NCBI GenBank assembly: GCA_903932545.1
Contig: CAIZGT010000439.1
Coordinates: 1 to 9,805, forward strand
DNA from: an uncultured Rhodospirillales bacterium
GTDB taxonomy: Bacteria > Pseudomonadota > Alphaproteobacteria > Acetobacterales > Acetobacteraceae
DNA length: 9,805 nucleotides
Direction of reading: 5' to 3'
Shown: positions 1-6,496 of the stretch, piece by piece
Layout: the number at the start of each line of letters is the position of its first letter
Position numbering within the stretch: the first letter of the stretch is position 1
Notes under the pieces: model-generated
Database searches by the model: none
Told to the model about the DNA's origin: nothing
Seen by the model: the letters and a program-made list of their open reading frames with translations, nothing else
Translations under genes and position numbers: made by a program

Positions 1-2
1 TC

Positions 3-59
3 CTCGCCACATCCGCATCCGCCGGCATTGCCCGGATGGATGCAGGCCTAGCCGATTGA
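3..59 (+). CDS. Possible 3' end of an upstream gene (partial)
   Basis: The third forward frame is open from the window edge and ends at TGA 57-59. It reads as a small alanine- and glycine-rich tail ending in RMDAGLAD. Codon choice is GC-rich at third positions, as in the genes downstream. The other two forward frames give less protein-like peptides. The fragment is too short for a family assignment, and a gene on the opposite strand or plain non-coding DNA cannot be excluded. If it is real, the gap to the helicase start is 46 bases. Confidence 0.3.
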   Translation, partial: LATSASAGIARMDAGLAD

Positions 60-105
60 CGCACCCATTGGCTTCGGTGTGCCGCGGCATTAATGAAAGT
101 AATTC

Positions 106-1257
106 ATGAGTTTCCAGGACCTCGGGCTCAACCCGAAACTGCTCAAGGCGCTTGTCGCTGCGGGCTATAACACGCCTACGCCGATCCAATCCCAGGCCAT
201 CCCGCATGTGATGCAGGGCCGGGACGTGCAGGGTATTGCCCAAACCGGCACCGGCAAAACCGCTGCCTTCGCGCTGCCGATCATCCATCGCCTGCTCGCC
301 CAGCCCAAGCGCATGCCGCCGGGTGCTTGCCGTGTGTTGGTGCTCTCGCCCACCCGCGAACTGGCCAGCCAGATTGACGAGAGTTTCCGCAACTATGCGA
401 AGTTCACCGATATTCGCTCCACCGTGATGTTTGGCGGCGTGCCCAAAGGCCGTCAGGCACGTGCGATCCAGATGGGCATCGATATTGTCGTCGCGACACC
501 GGGCCGCCTGATTGATCATCTGCAAGACCGCACCATCCGCCTTGATCTGGTAGAAATCCTGGTGTTGGACGAAGCCGACCACATGCTTGACCTCGGCTTC
601 ATCGTGCCGATCCGTCGCATTGTGACGACCATTCCAAAGGAACGTCAGACGCTGTTTTTCTCGGCGACGATGCCGAAGGAAATTGGCACTCTCGCCGGTG
701 CGATGCTGAAGAACCCAGCCCAGGTTGCAGTCACCCCGGTGGCGACCACCGCCGAGCGTATCGAGCAGCGCGTGATTTTGTGCGAAACCTCGCGCAAGCG
801 GATTGTGCTGTTTGATTTGCTCAAGGGCGAAGTCTCCGGTCGCACGCTGGTGTTCACCCGCACCAAGCACGGCGCTGATCGCGTGGTGAAGCACCTCTCG
901 GAAGCAGGTTTGTTCGCCGCTGCCATTCACGGCAACAAAAGCCAGGGCCAGCGCGAGAAGGCGCTTGCCGAGTTCAAATCCGGTCGTTGCCGCGTGCTGG
1001 TGGCCACCGACATCGCGGCACGCGGGATTGATGTGGACGGTGTGTCGCATGTCATCAATTTCGACCTGCCAAATGTGCCGGAAACCTATGTCCATCGCAT
1101 CGGTCGCACCGCGCGTGCGGGCGCGGATGGCGTGGCGATCAGCTTGTGTGACCATGAGGAACGGGCTTTCCTGCGCGGTATCGAGAAGTTGATCCGGGCA
1201 AAAATCCCGGAAATGCAAGGTAGTGGGCAGCAAGCCCCCCGCCAACGCGCCGCCTGA
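106..1257 (+). CDS. rhlE: DEAD-box ATP-dependent RNA helicase, RhlE type
   Basis: A cytoplasmic RNA helicase that unwinds short RNA duplexes using ATP, probably acting in ribosome assembly or RNA turnover. All core motifs are present in order: a Q motif near residues 3-30 (PTPIQ), Walker A AQTGTGKT (45-52), PTRELA (82-87), TPGR (131-134), DEAD (155-158), SAT (186-188), LVFTRTK (248-254), ATDIAARGIDV (300-310) and HRIGRTARAG (330-339). At 383 residues it is essentially the two RecA domains plus a tail of about 25 residues. Most RhlE proteins carry a longer basic C-terminal extension, which is absent here. The ATG at 106 gives the standard N-terminus MSFQDLGL; no strong Shine-Dalgarno is visible, and the ATG at 93 is out of frame. 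A weak TTGGCT/ATTAAT pair lies at 68-94. The family call is very secure; RhlE rather than another DEAD subgroup is likely. Confidence 0.95.
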   Translation: MSFQDLGLNPKLLKALVAAGYNTPTPIQSQAIPHVMQGRDVQGIAQTGTGKTAAFALPIIHRLLAQPKRMPPGACRVLVLSPTRELASQIDESFRNYAKFTDIRSTVMFGGVPKGRQARAIQMGIDIVVATPGRLIDHLQDRTIRLDLVEILVLDEADHMLDLGFIVPIRRIVTTIPKERQTLFFSATMPKEIGTLAGAMLKNPAQVAVTPVATTAERIEQRVILCETSRKRIVLFDLLKGEVSGRTLVFTRTKHGADRVVKHLSEAGLFAAAIHGNKSQGQREKALAEFKSGRCRVLVATDIAARGIDVDGVSHVINFDLPNVPETYVHRIGRTARAGADGVAISLCDHEERAFLRGIEKLIRAKIPEMQGSGQQAPRQRAA

Positions 1258-1314
1258 TTGATTGACGTAGCGGGATAATGTCCGCATGTGGGGGCTCATG
1301 TAATTGGGTGCTCC

Positions 1315-2445
1315 ATGCGATCTTTATCCCGCCGCGCCATGATCGCCGCAGCCATGACCAGCGCCGTTGCTGCGGGCTGGACACCGGCCTTGGCTGATGA
1401 CAAACCGTTCGACAACAAGCTGCCGGGCCTGCACGCCCGAGCGCGCGCCAAAGGCCTGTTTTTCGGCTCGGCACTGAGCAGCGTGGCCTTGTCTAATGAC
1501 AATGATCTGCTTGCACGGCTATTGGCCGAATGCGGCATGTTGGTCAGTGAGGATGCATTCAAGTGGGATGCGATCCGCTTCGACCAAACCAAATTCGATT
1601 TCTCGCGCGCCGATGCGCTGATGGGCTTTGCCCTGCTGCATCAACTCCCGGTGCGTGGCCATACGCTGGTGTGGCACGAGGCCAACCCAGCCTGGCTGGA
1701 GCCGGCTCTGACCAGCAAAACCGCGTCTGAGAAGCTCCTCACCGACCATATCCGCGCCGTCGCTGGGCGCTATGCCGGGCGGTTGGCGCAGTGGGATGTG
1801 GTGAACGAAGCCATTCTTGGCGATGACAAAAAACCGCAGGCGCTGCGCAACACGTTGTGGCTGCGCGCCCTCGGCCCGGCCTATATCGACATCGCCTTCC
1901 ACGCCACCGCCGAAGCCGATCCGCGCGCGTTGCGGGTGATCAACGAATACGGCATCGAATACGGGATCGATTGGCAAGTTCGCAAGCGCAACCAGTTACT
2001 GGATTTGTGTGCCGATTTGGTTGCCCGCAAAGTGCCAATTCAGGCAGTGGGTATTCAGGCGCATCTGGACGCGGGCGAGGTCAATCTGGATCAAACCGGC
2101 TTGGCGCGGTTCATCGCAGATGTCGCAAGCCTTGGTTTAAAGGTGGTGATCACCGAATTCGACGTGCGTGATCAACGCCTGCCGGCCTCAATCCCGGCGC
2201 GTGACACTGCGATTGCTGCCCATGCCCGCGCGTGGTTGGATGCGGTGTTGCCCAATCCGGCGGTGCTGGGCGTTCTCAGTTGGGGATTGTCAGACCGTGG
2301 GACGTGGTTGAACTCGTATTTCCCGCGCGCCGACGGCCTGCCGCAGCGCCCTTCCCCGCTGGATGCCGATCTCAACCGCAAAAAATTGTGGGGCGCGATG
2401 GCCGCCGCTTTCGACGCCGCCCCGCCGCGTATCGCGAAAAGCTAA
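1315..2445 (+). CDS. Secreted GH10 endo-1,4-beta-xylanase
   Basis: A glycoside hydrolase family 10 enzyme, expected to cleave internal beta-1,4 bonds in xylan with retention of configuration. Visible signatures are the substrate-cleft motif RGHTLVWH (114-121), the acid/base Glu165 in WDVVNEA, the QAH motif (248-250), the nucleophile Glu281 in ITEFDV, and the late tryptophan motif SWGLSD (322-327). The N-terminus (RSLSRRAMIAAAM, then an Ala-rich stretch ending PALA) is a signal peptide with a twin-arginine pair, so Tat export to the periplasm or outside is likely. The mature part is one catalytic domain of about 345 residues with no carbohydrate-binding module. The ATG at 1315 is chosen because it starts directly before the signal peptide; a GTG at 1288 would add nine residues. 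The stop codon overlaps the stop of the convergent gene by three bases. The real substrate could be another beta-1,4-glycan. Confidence 0.93.
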   Translation: MRSLSRRAMIAAAMTSAVAAGWTPALADDKPFDNKLPGLHARARAKGLFFGSALSSVALSNDNDLLARLLAECGMLVSEDAFKWDAIRFDQTKFDFSRADALMGFALLHQLPVRGHTLVWHEANPAWLEPALTSKTASEKLLTDHIRAVAGRYAGRLAQWDVVNEAILGDDKKPQALRNTLWLRALGPAYIDIAFHATAEADPRALRVINEYGIEYGIDWQVRKRNQLLDLCADLVARKVPIQAVGIQAHLDAGEVNLDQTGLARFIADVASLGLKVVITEFDVRDQRLPASIPARDTAIAAHARAWLDAVLPNPAVLGVLSWGLSDRGTWLNSYFPRADGLPQRPSPLDADLNRKKLWGAMAAAFDAAPPRIAKS

Positions 2446-3440
2446 CGCGGCTCTTCGACTTTGCTTTCCACCCGAGCGAGGCGCACGGCAGTGTGGCCTC
2501 GGCTGGGGCGCAGGCTGGGCATGATCAGCATACAATCGTCATAAGGCGTTCGGATTTCCGCAGTGCCATCAACCGCAATCAATGTGTTGCGGCGAGGGAT
2601 GACGTCTGAGCCACGAAATGGCTCGACAAACGCGAATTGCGATGTGGCCGCGGTCACCACATGCGTCACCCGCGCGAAGCGTCGGGCCGCCGGCGTGGGG
2701 CGTGGTTCGGGGGCTTGGGCAATCATGCCGTGCGTGTGCAACAGGCTGTGGACGCAGAATTCGGTGAGCGCCACCGTATCTGGCTGCCAGTGTTGCCCGG
2801 CTTCCACCAGCACCGCCGCCGCCCGAGCGGATGGGTCGGTGAAGCGCGCATGATCGATGAGCCGCCGCCCGCCAGAATGGCCGTGATCGGCCACAATCAG
2901 CGCAGGTGTTGCCAGTTCGCGCGCCAACGCGAGGCCGCAATCAGTGGGGCCGGACAGCACAAGCGGTTCGGAGGGCCAGAGCATCGAGTGCAGGTCCACC
3001 AGCAGGTCGAAATCCTGCAACATCGGTCGCACCTGCCGCGCGCGCGCCAACTCAACACTCTCACGCGGCCCGGCCAGCGTTGCTTCGTCCCACACGCGGT
3101 TGAGATCCTCATCCACAAACCGACTCAAGGTTGGCTCGTTGGGATTGAACCGGACGAAGGCGGCAATGTTCATGAAGCCCAACGTGAGCGTGCCGCGCAG
3201 TGGGCGGCTGGTGTCACCGAAATGGCGGAGCAAGCGATCCAACACGATTGCCCCGGCAATCTCGTTGCCGTGCATCAGCGCAAGCAGAGCCAGATGCGGC
3301 CCGTCGCGTTGGCTTTTAAGCTGGGTGAAACCCGGCACGCCGATATTGCCCGGCAGCCACGGGGCTAGGTTTGGGGGCGGGATGCGGACTTGAAATTCCG
3401 ATGCCCGCGAGAAAAGTGACTGCCCTTGTGGTGGGGTCAT
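2442..3440 (-). CDS. M14-family zinc deacylase (succinylglutamate desuccinylase/aspartoacylase type)
   Basis: A metallo-carboxypeptidase-fold hydrolase of the AstE/AspA group, which removes an acyl group from the amino nitrogen of an amino acid. The zinc-site pattern is present: HGNE (His57, Glu60) and His151 in DLHS. DEDLNR (110-115) fits the substrate-binding motif, and Glu213 in LVEAGQHW fits the catalytic glutamate. The length of 332 residues matches the family, and the C-terminal beta domain appears complete. It lies 10 bases downstream of the M20 deacetylase on the same strand, so the two are probably co-transcribed. AstE, AspA and DoeB-type deacylases share these motifs, so the substrate cannot be named. 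The ATG at 3440 is the first in frame; no clear Shine-Dalgarno precedes it, which fits translation coupled to the upstream gene. Confidence 0.88.
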   Translation of the reverse strand: MTPPQGQSLFSRASEFQVRIPPPNLAPWLPGNIGVPGFTQLKSQRDGPHLALLALMHGNEIAGAIVLDRLLRHFGDTSRPLRGTLTLGFMNIAAFVRFNPNEPTLSRFVDEDLNRVWDEATLAGPRESVELARARQVRPMLQDFDLLVDLHSMLWPSEPLVLSGPTDCGLALARELATPALIVADHGHSGGRRLIDHARFTDPSARAAAVLVEAGQHWQPDTVALTEFCVHSLLHTHGMIAQAPEPRPTPAARRFARVTHVVTAATSQFAFVEPFRGSDVIPRRNTLIAVDGTAEIRTPYDDCMLIMPSLRPSRGHTAVRLARVESKVEEPR

Positions 3441-3450
3441 GAAGCGTCGG

Positions 3451-4632
3451 TCATGCAGACAGCCGCTCAGCCAGCCGCCGGATAAACCGGTCGCAAGCGT
3501 TTAACTGCTCAAGGTCGATCCATTCGTCGGGCTTGTGCGCCTGCTGGATTGAGCCGGGGCCGCAGATAATGCTGGGGATGCCAGCCTCCTGATAAATGCC
3601 GCCCTCCGTGCCATAACTCACCTTGCCGGTGCTGTTCGAGCCGGTCAGCTGTTTTACCAGCGTGGTGAGGGGGTGATCCTCTGCCAATTCCATGCCGGGG
3701 ATGTCACATACAACCTCGTATTGAAACCCGGTTTTGGGATCGACGTCATGCATCGCAGGCACGATGTGGGTGTCGATGTAATGGCGCAACGCAGCCAACT
3801 CGGCTTGCGCGTCATGACCCGGCACGAAGCGCCATTCCATCACGAATTCTGCGGCTTCGGGGATGATGTTCAAGATCGTGCCGCCGTGCAGCGTGCCGAC
3901 ATGGGCTGTGGTGTGCGGCGGGTCGAAGCCCTCGACAAACGGGCCTTGCTTGGCAAAGCGTCGGGCTTCAGCGGCGATGAATGCCACCGCTTCGGCGGCG
4001 GCATGCACCGCATTCACCCCGCGCCCGGGTTCAGAGGAATGGCCGGTGCTGCCGCGCACCGTGACTTGCACAGCGATGCGGCCTTTATGCGCGAGGATGG
4101 GCTGCATGAGGCTGGGCTCACCAACCAAACATAGATCGGGCTTCAGCCCGCTGTCAGCAATGTCCGCCATCAGTTGGCGTGCGCCGTCCATGGTGGTTTC
4201 TTCATCGAAGGTGATGAAAAGATGAATCGGCTTGGCGGGCTTCATTGCCTGCATATCCGGCACCGCAGCCAGACAACTCGCCACGAACCCCTTCATGTCA
4301 CAACTGCCGCGCGCATAGGCGCGGTTCTCGTCGGTGCGCAGGGTGAAGGGATCGGCACTCCAGGCCTGCCCCTCCACCGGAACCGTGTCCACATGGCCCG
4401 AAAGTGCCAAACCGCCGGCGATTTGTGGCCCGATCACTGCGTGCAGATTGGCCTTGGTGCCATCGCTGTTGTGGCTGATGCGGAATGCCACGTCGTGCAG
4501 CCGGAGCCAATGCGAGACAAATTCGATCAGGCCGAGATTGGAATTTCGGCTGGTCGTATCAAACGAAACCAGACAGCGCAGCATGTCCAGCGTGGTGGGG
4601 CGTTCGGGAAGTGCGGTGATCATGTCGTTCAT
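3451..4632 (-). CDS. argE: M20-family acetylornithine deacetylase (ArgE type)
   Basis: A cytoplasmic zinc amidohydrolase; ArgE converts N2-acetylornithine to ornithine plus acetate in arginine synthesis. Motifs with residues counted from the ATG at 4632: GHVDTVP with His80 and catalytic Asp82, the metal-bridging Asp112 in GSCDMKG, the catalytic pair Glu144-Glu145 in FDEETT, Glu172 in VGEPS, a dimerisation-domain GSTGHSS segment (194-200), and metal ligand His366 in QQAHKPDEW. Length (393) and domain order match ArgE. A GTG directly upstream at 4635 is an alternative start. It heads a two-gene unit with the M14 deacylase and is divergent from the fused permease. Many alphaproteobacteria use the bifunctional ArgJ for arginine synthesis, so a copy beside a peptide-type permease may instead serve salvage of N-acyl amino acids or peptides (inference). 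Confidence 0.9.
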   Translation of the reverse strand: MNDMITALPERPTTLDMLRCLVSFDTTSRNSNLGLIEFVSHWLRLHDVAFRISHNSDGTKANLHAVIGPQIAGGLALSGHVDTVPVEGQAWSADPFTLRTDENRAYARGSCDMKGFVASCLAAVPDMQAMKPAKPIHLFITFDEETTMDGARQLMADIADSGLKPDLCLVGEPSLMQPILAHKGRIAVQVTVRGSTGHSSEPGRGVNAVHAAAEAVAFIAAEARRFAKQGPFVEGFDPPHTTAHVGTLHGGTILNIIPEAAEFVMEWRFVPGHDAQAELAALRHYIDTHIVPAMHDVDPKTGFQYEVVCDIPGMELAEDHPLTTLVKQLTGSNSTGKVSYGTEGGIYQEAGIPSIICGPGSIQQAHKPDEWIDLEQLNACDRFIRRLAERLSA

Positions 4633-4639
4633 CACACAT

Positions 4640-4667
4640 AGTCTATACGCGCGGGCAAGCTCCGCAA
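4640..4667 (-). promoter_or_regulatory. Candidate sigma70-like promoter for argE
   Basis: Read on the minus strand, TTGCGG (4667-4662) lies 16 bases before TAGACT (4645-4640). The match is three of six at -35 and four of six at -10. The argE start codon lies only a few bases downstream, so the transcript would be nearly leaderless, which agrees with the missing Shine-Dalgarno. This rests on consensus matching only. Confidence 0.3.
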
Positions 4668-4710
4668 CTGCGCTTGTGGCTTCATCTCATCGTCATTGGT
4701 GCGAGCGATG

Positions 4711-4746
4711 TGTCATGCGATACCGCATGGCACGATCGATATCGTG
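4711..4746. promoter_or_regulatory. Two abutting inverted repeats in the divergent argE/permease spacer
   Basis: The first dyad has nine-base arms, TGTCATGCG (4711-4719) and CGCATGGCA (4724-4732), complementary except for one T-G mismatch, around a 4-base spacer ATAC. The second has perfect six-base arms, CACGAT (4731-4736) and ATCGTG (4741-4746), around CGAT. Their centres are 17 bp apart and the outer arms overlap by two bases. They sit about 50 bases before the permease start and 80 bases before argE. That position suits an operator for a dimeric regulator acting on both genes, or a folded 5' leader of the permease mRNA. Confidence 0.45.
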
Positions 4747-4795
4747 GAGAACGCTGAGTGGTGAGCTTGCGGCAGAAGCTGCGGATGGGTCCGCG

Positions 4796-6454
4796 ATGCT
4801 GACATTATGGTGGCTGGTGCGACAACTGCTTGGGGCGTTGCTGGCGCTTGCGGTGCTGTCAGCACTTTTGCTGATCTATGTCCGCACGCAAGACAACAGC
4901 TTGGATTTGCTGATCTCGCCGGATGCCAGCACCGCAGATATCGCCCGCGCCACGGCGGCGTTAGGCGAAAATCTGCCGATCTGGCAGCAATATCCGATGT
5001 TCCTGCATGGCCTGCTCGACGGCAGGCTGGGCCGCAGCTTCGCCTATAATGCGCCCGCGATGCGGCTGGTGCTGGGCCGGATGCCCGCCAGTTTGGAGCT
5101 GGTGGTGATCTCGATGGCGCTTGCGTTGCTGATCGGGCTGCCGCTGGGCCGCGCACTCCGCAGCGGCCAGACCCGGCTCGGGCGCGCGGTCTCGGCGTTT
5201 GTGGTGTTGGGCCTTTCCATGCCGGTGTTCTGGCTCGGGTTGGTTCTTCTCGCGATGTTTGCGGTGCAGCTTGACCTGCTCCCGACAGCGGGGCGCGGGG
5301 AGACGGCGCTGCTGGGCGGCGTGTCTTGGTCGTTTCTCACACTTGATGGCCTGCGACATCTGGCCCTACCGGTCGCCACGCTTGCGATCGGCAATCTGGC
5401 GTTGGTGCTGCGTTTGGTCCAGCGGCAGAAAATACTGCGTGTGTTGAGTGTCAGTTTTGTCGAGCTCGGCCACCTGCTCGCCGGGGCGGTGGTGATTGAG
5501 ACGATCTTCGCGTGGCCGGGTATTGGCAAGCTTACCACTGACAGTATCAACGTGCTCGACCGCCCAGTGATCTTGGCAACATTGGTGCTGGTTGTCAGCG
5601 TGGTCTATGCGCTCAACCTCATTGTGGCGTTGCTGGAGCGCATGTTTGCGGCAGCAGACGATGTGGCCCTGCCGCCGCTGACCTTGGCGGATAATCTGCT
5701 CGCCGGGCTGGGTGGGTTGGGCTGGGCAATGCTGATCATGCTGGCCATCGCTGCTGCATATTTGGCGCAGCAGAACCCTTATGAACCCTCCAGCTTCAAC
5801 ATCGCCGATGCCAATCTGCCGCCGTACGCGATGTCTCGCGACGGCTTGCGGTATTGGCTGGGGACCGATGATCAAGGGCGCGATGTGCTATCCGCCATTC
5901 TCTATGGTCTGCGGATCTCGTTGCTGATCGGCGCAGGCTCGGTGCTGGCCGCGTGGCTGCTGGGTGCTACTTTGGGCAGTGTGGCTGCTTTTGCCGGCGG
6001 GGCGGTGGAGGCGGTGATTGGCTGGGTGGGGGCGGTGCAACTTGCCTTACCCGCCATTCTCGTCACGCTTTTGGTGCTCGCCTTCACCACACGGCGGATC
6101 AGCTACGTGATGCTCGCGTTGGTGTTACAGCAATGGCCGCGCCACGCCATTATCGCGCATCAAGCGATCGCGCTGGATGACCGCGAGGGGAGATGGTGGG
6201 TGGCGCTGAAATCGTTCTCCGCGTTGTCGCTGACGCAGCTGGCAAGTGCGATGGCGCTGGAGGCGACGCTGAGTTTTCTGGGCCTCGGCCTGCCAACCAC
6301 CATGCCGTCATTGGGCGTGCTGATTGCCAACGGCGTGGATGCGCTGCTCAACGGGCGCAGTTGGGTTAGCTTTTGGCCTGGGCTTGCCCTGCTCGGATTG
6401 GTGATGACAACCAATCTGGTGGCGTGGCGCGTGCAGGCCGCCAGCACGGAGTGA
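4796..6454 (+). CDS. Fused DppB-DppC-type ABC permease lacking both EAA coupling loops
   Basis: An inner-membrane protein of 552 residues joining two peptide/nickel-type (BPD family) permease domains. The N-half (about 1-284) resembles DppB: a first membrane helix at 8-29, RMPASLELVV (95-104), GLSMPVFWLGL (139-149) and ETIFAWPGIG (235-244). The C-half (about 297-552) resembles DppC: WLGTDDQGRDVLS (354-366), YGLRISLLIG (370-379) and LEATLSFLGLG (488-498). The DppB C-terminus and DppC N-terminus both face the cytoplasm, so the fusion is topologically sound. In both halves the loop expected to carry the EAA motif, which contacts the ATPase, is reduced to short stretches near 207-215 and 462-474; against a remembered consensus about 31 and 19 residues are missing. 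The flanking membrane segments remain. No ATPase or binding-protein gene is adjacent. The ATG at 4796 is chosen because the first membrane helix follows at once; upstream in-frame ATGs at 4715 and 4727 fall in the inverted repeats. Confidence 0.85.
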   Translation: MLTLWWLVRQLLGALLALAVLSALLLIYVRTQDNSLDLLISPDASTADIARATAALGENLPIWQQYPMFLHGLLDGRLGRSFAYNAPAMRLVLGRMPASLELVVISMALALLIGLPLGRALRSGQTRLGRAVSAFVVLGLSMPVFWLGLVLLAMFAVQLDLLPTAGRGETALLGGVSWSFLTLDGLRHLALPVATLAIGNLALVLRLVQRQKILRVLSVSFVELGHLLAGAVVIETIFAWPGIGKLTTDSINVLDRPVILATLVLVVSVVYALNLIVALLERMFAAADDVALPPLTLADNLLAGLGGLGWAMLIMLAIAAAYLAQQNPYEPSSFNIADANLPPYAMSRDGLRYWLGTDDQGRDVLSAILYGLRISLLIGAGSVLAAWLLGATLGSVAAFAGGAVEAVIGWVGAVQLALPAILVTLLVLAFTTRRISYVMLALVLQQWPRHAIIAHQAIALDDREGRWWVALKSFSALSLTQLASAMALEATLSFLGLGLPTTMPSLGVLIANGVDALLNGRSWVSFWPGLALLGLVMTTNLVAWRVQAASTE

Positions 6455-6471
6455 TACGTATTGCCGTTGTG

Positions 6472-6490
6472 CTGAGCGCTGGCTCAGTTT
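6472..6490 (+). terminator. Hairpin after the permease gene, possible weak terminator
   Basis: Perfect six-base arms CTGAGC (6472-6477) and GCTCAG (6482-6487) surround a GCTG loop, followed by three T residues. It lies 17 bases after the permease stop and 7 bases before the glycosyltransferase start. The short T run makes it a weak intrinsic terminator. It could instead influence ribosome access to the next gene. Confidence 0.4.
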
Positions 6491-6496
6491 GCGCCT

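Noticed and set aside
1263..1279. TTGACG followed by GATAAT, resembling a promoter for the xylanase
   Set aside because: Only five bases separate the two elements, so they cannot act together as a sigma70 promoter.
2563..3393. Several plus-strand open frames across the M14 deacylase
   Set aside because: They are antisense shadows of a gene with intact zinc and catalytic motifs, and have no recognisable domain.
4334..4795. A long upstream extension of the permease reading frame, giving a 706-residue protein
   Set aside because: The extra frame is antisense to argE and low in protein-like character. The permease has its typical first membrane helix straight after the ATG at 4796.
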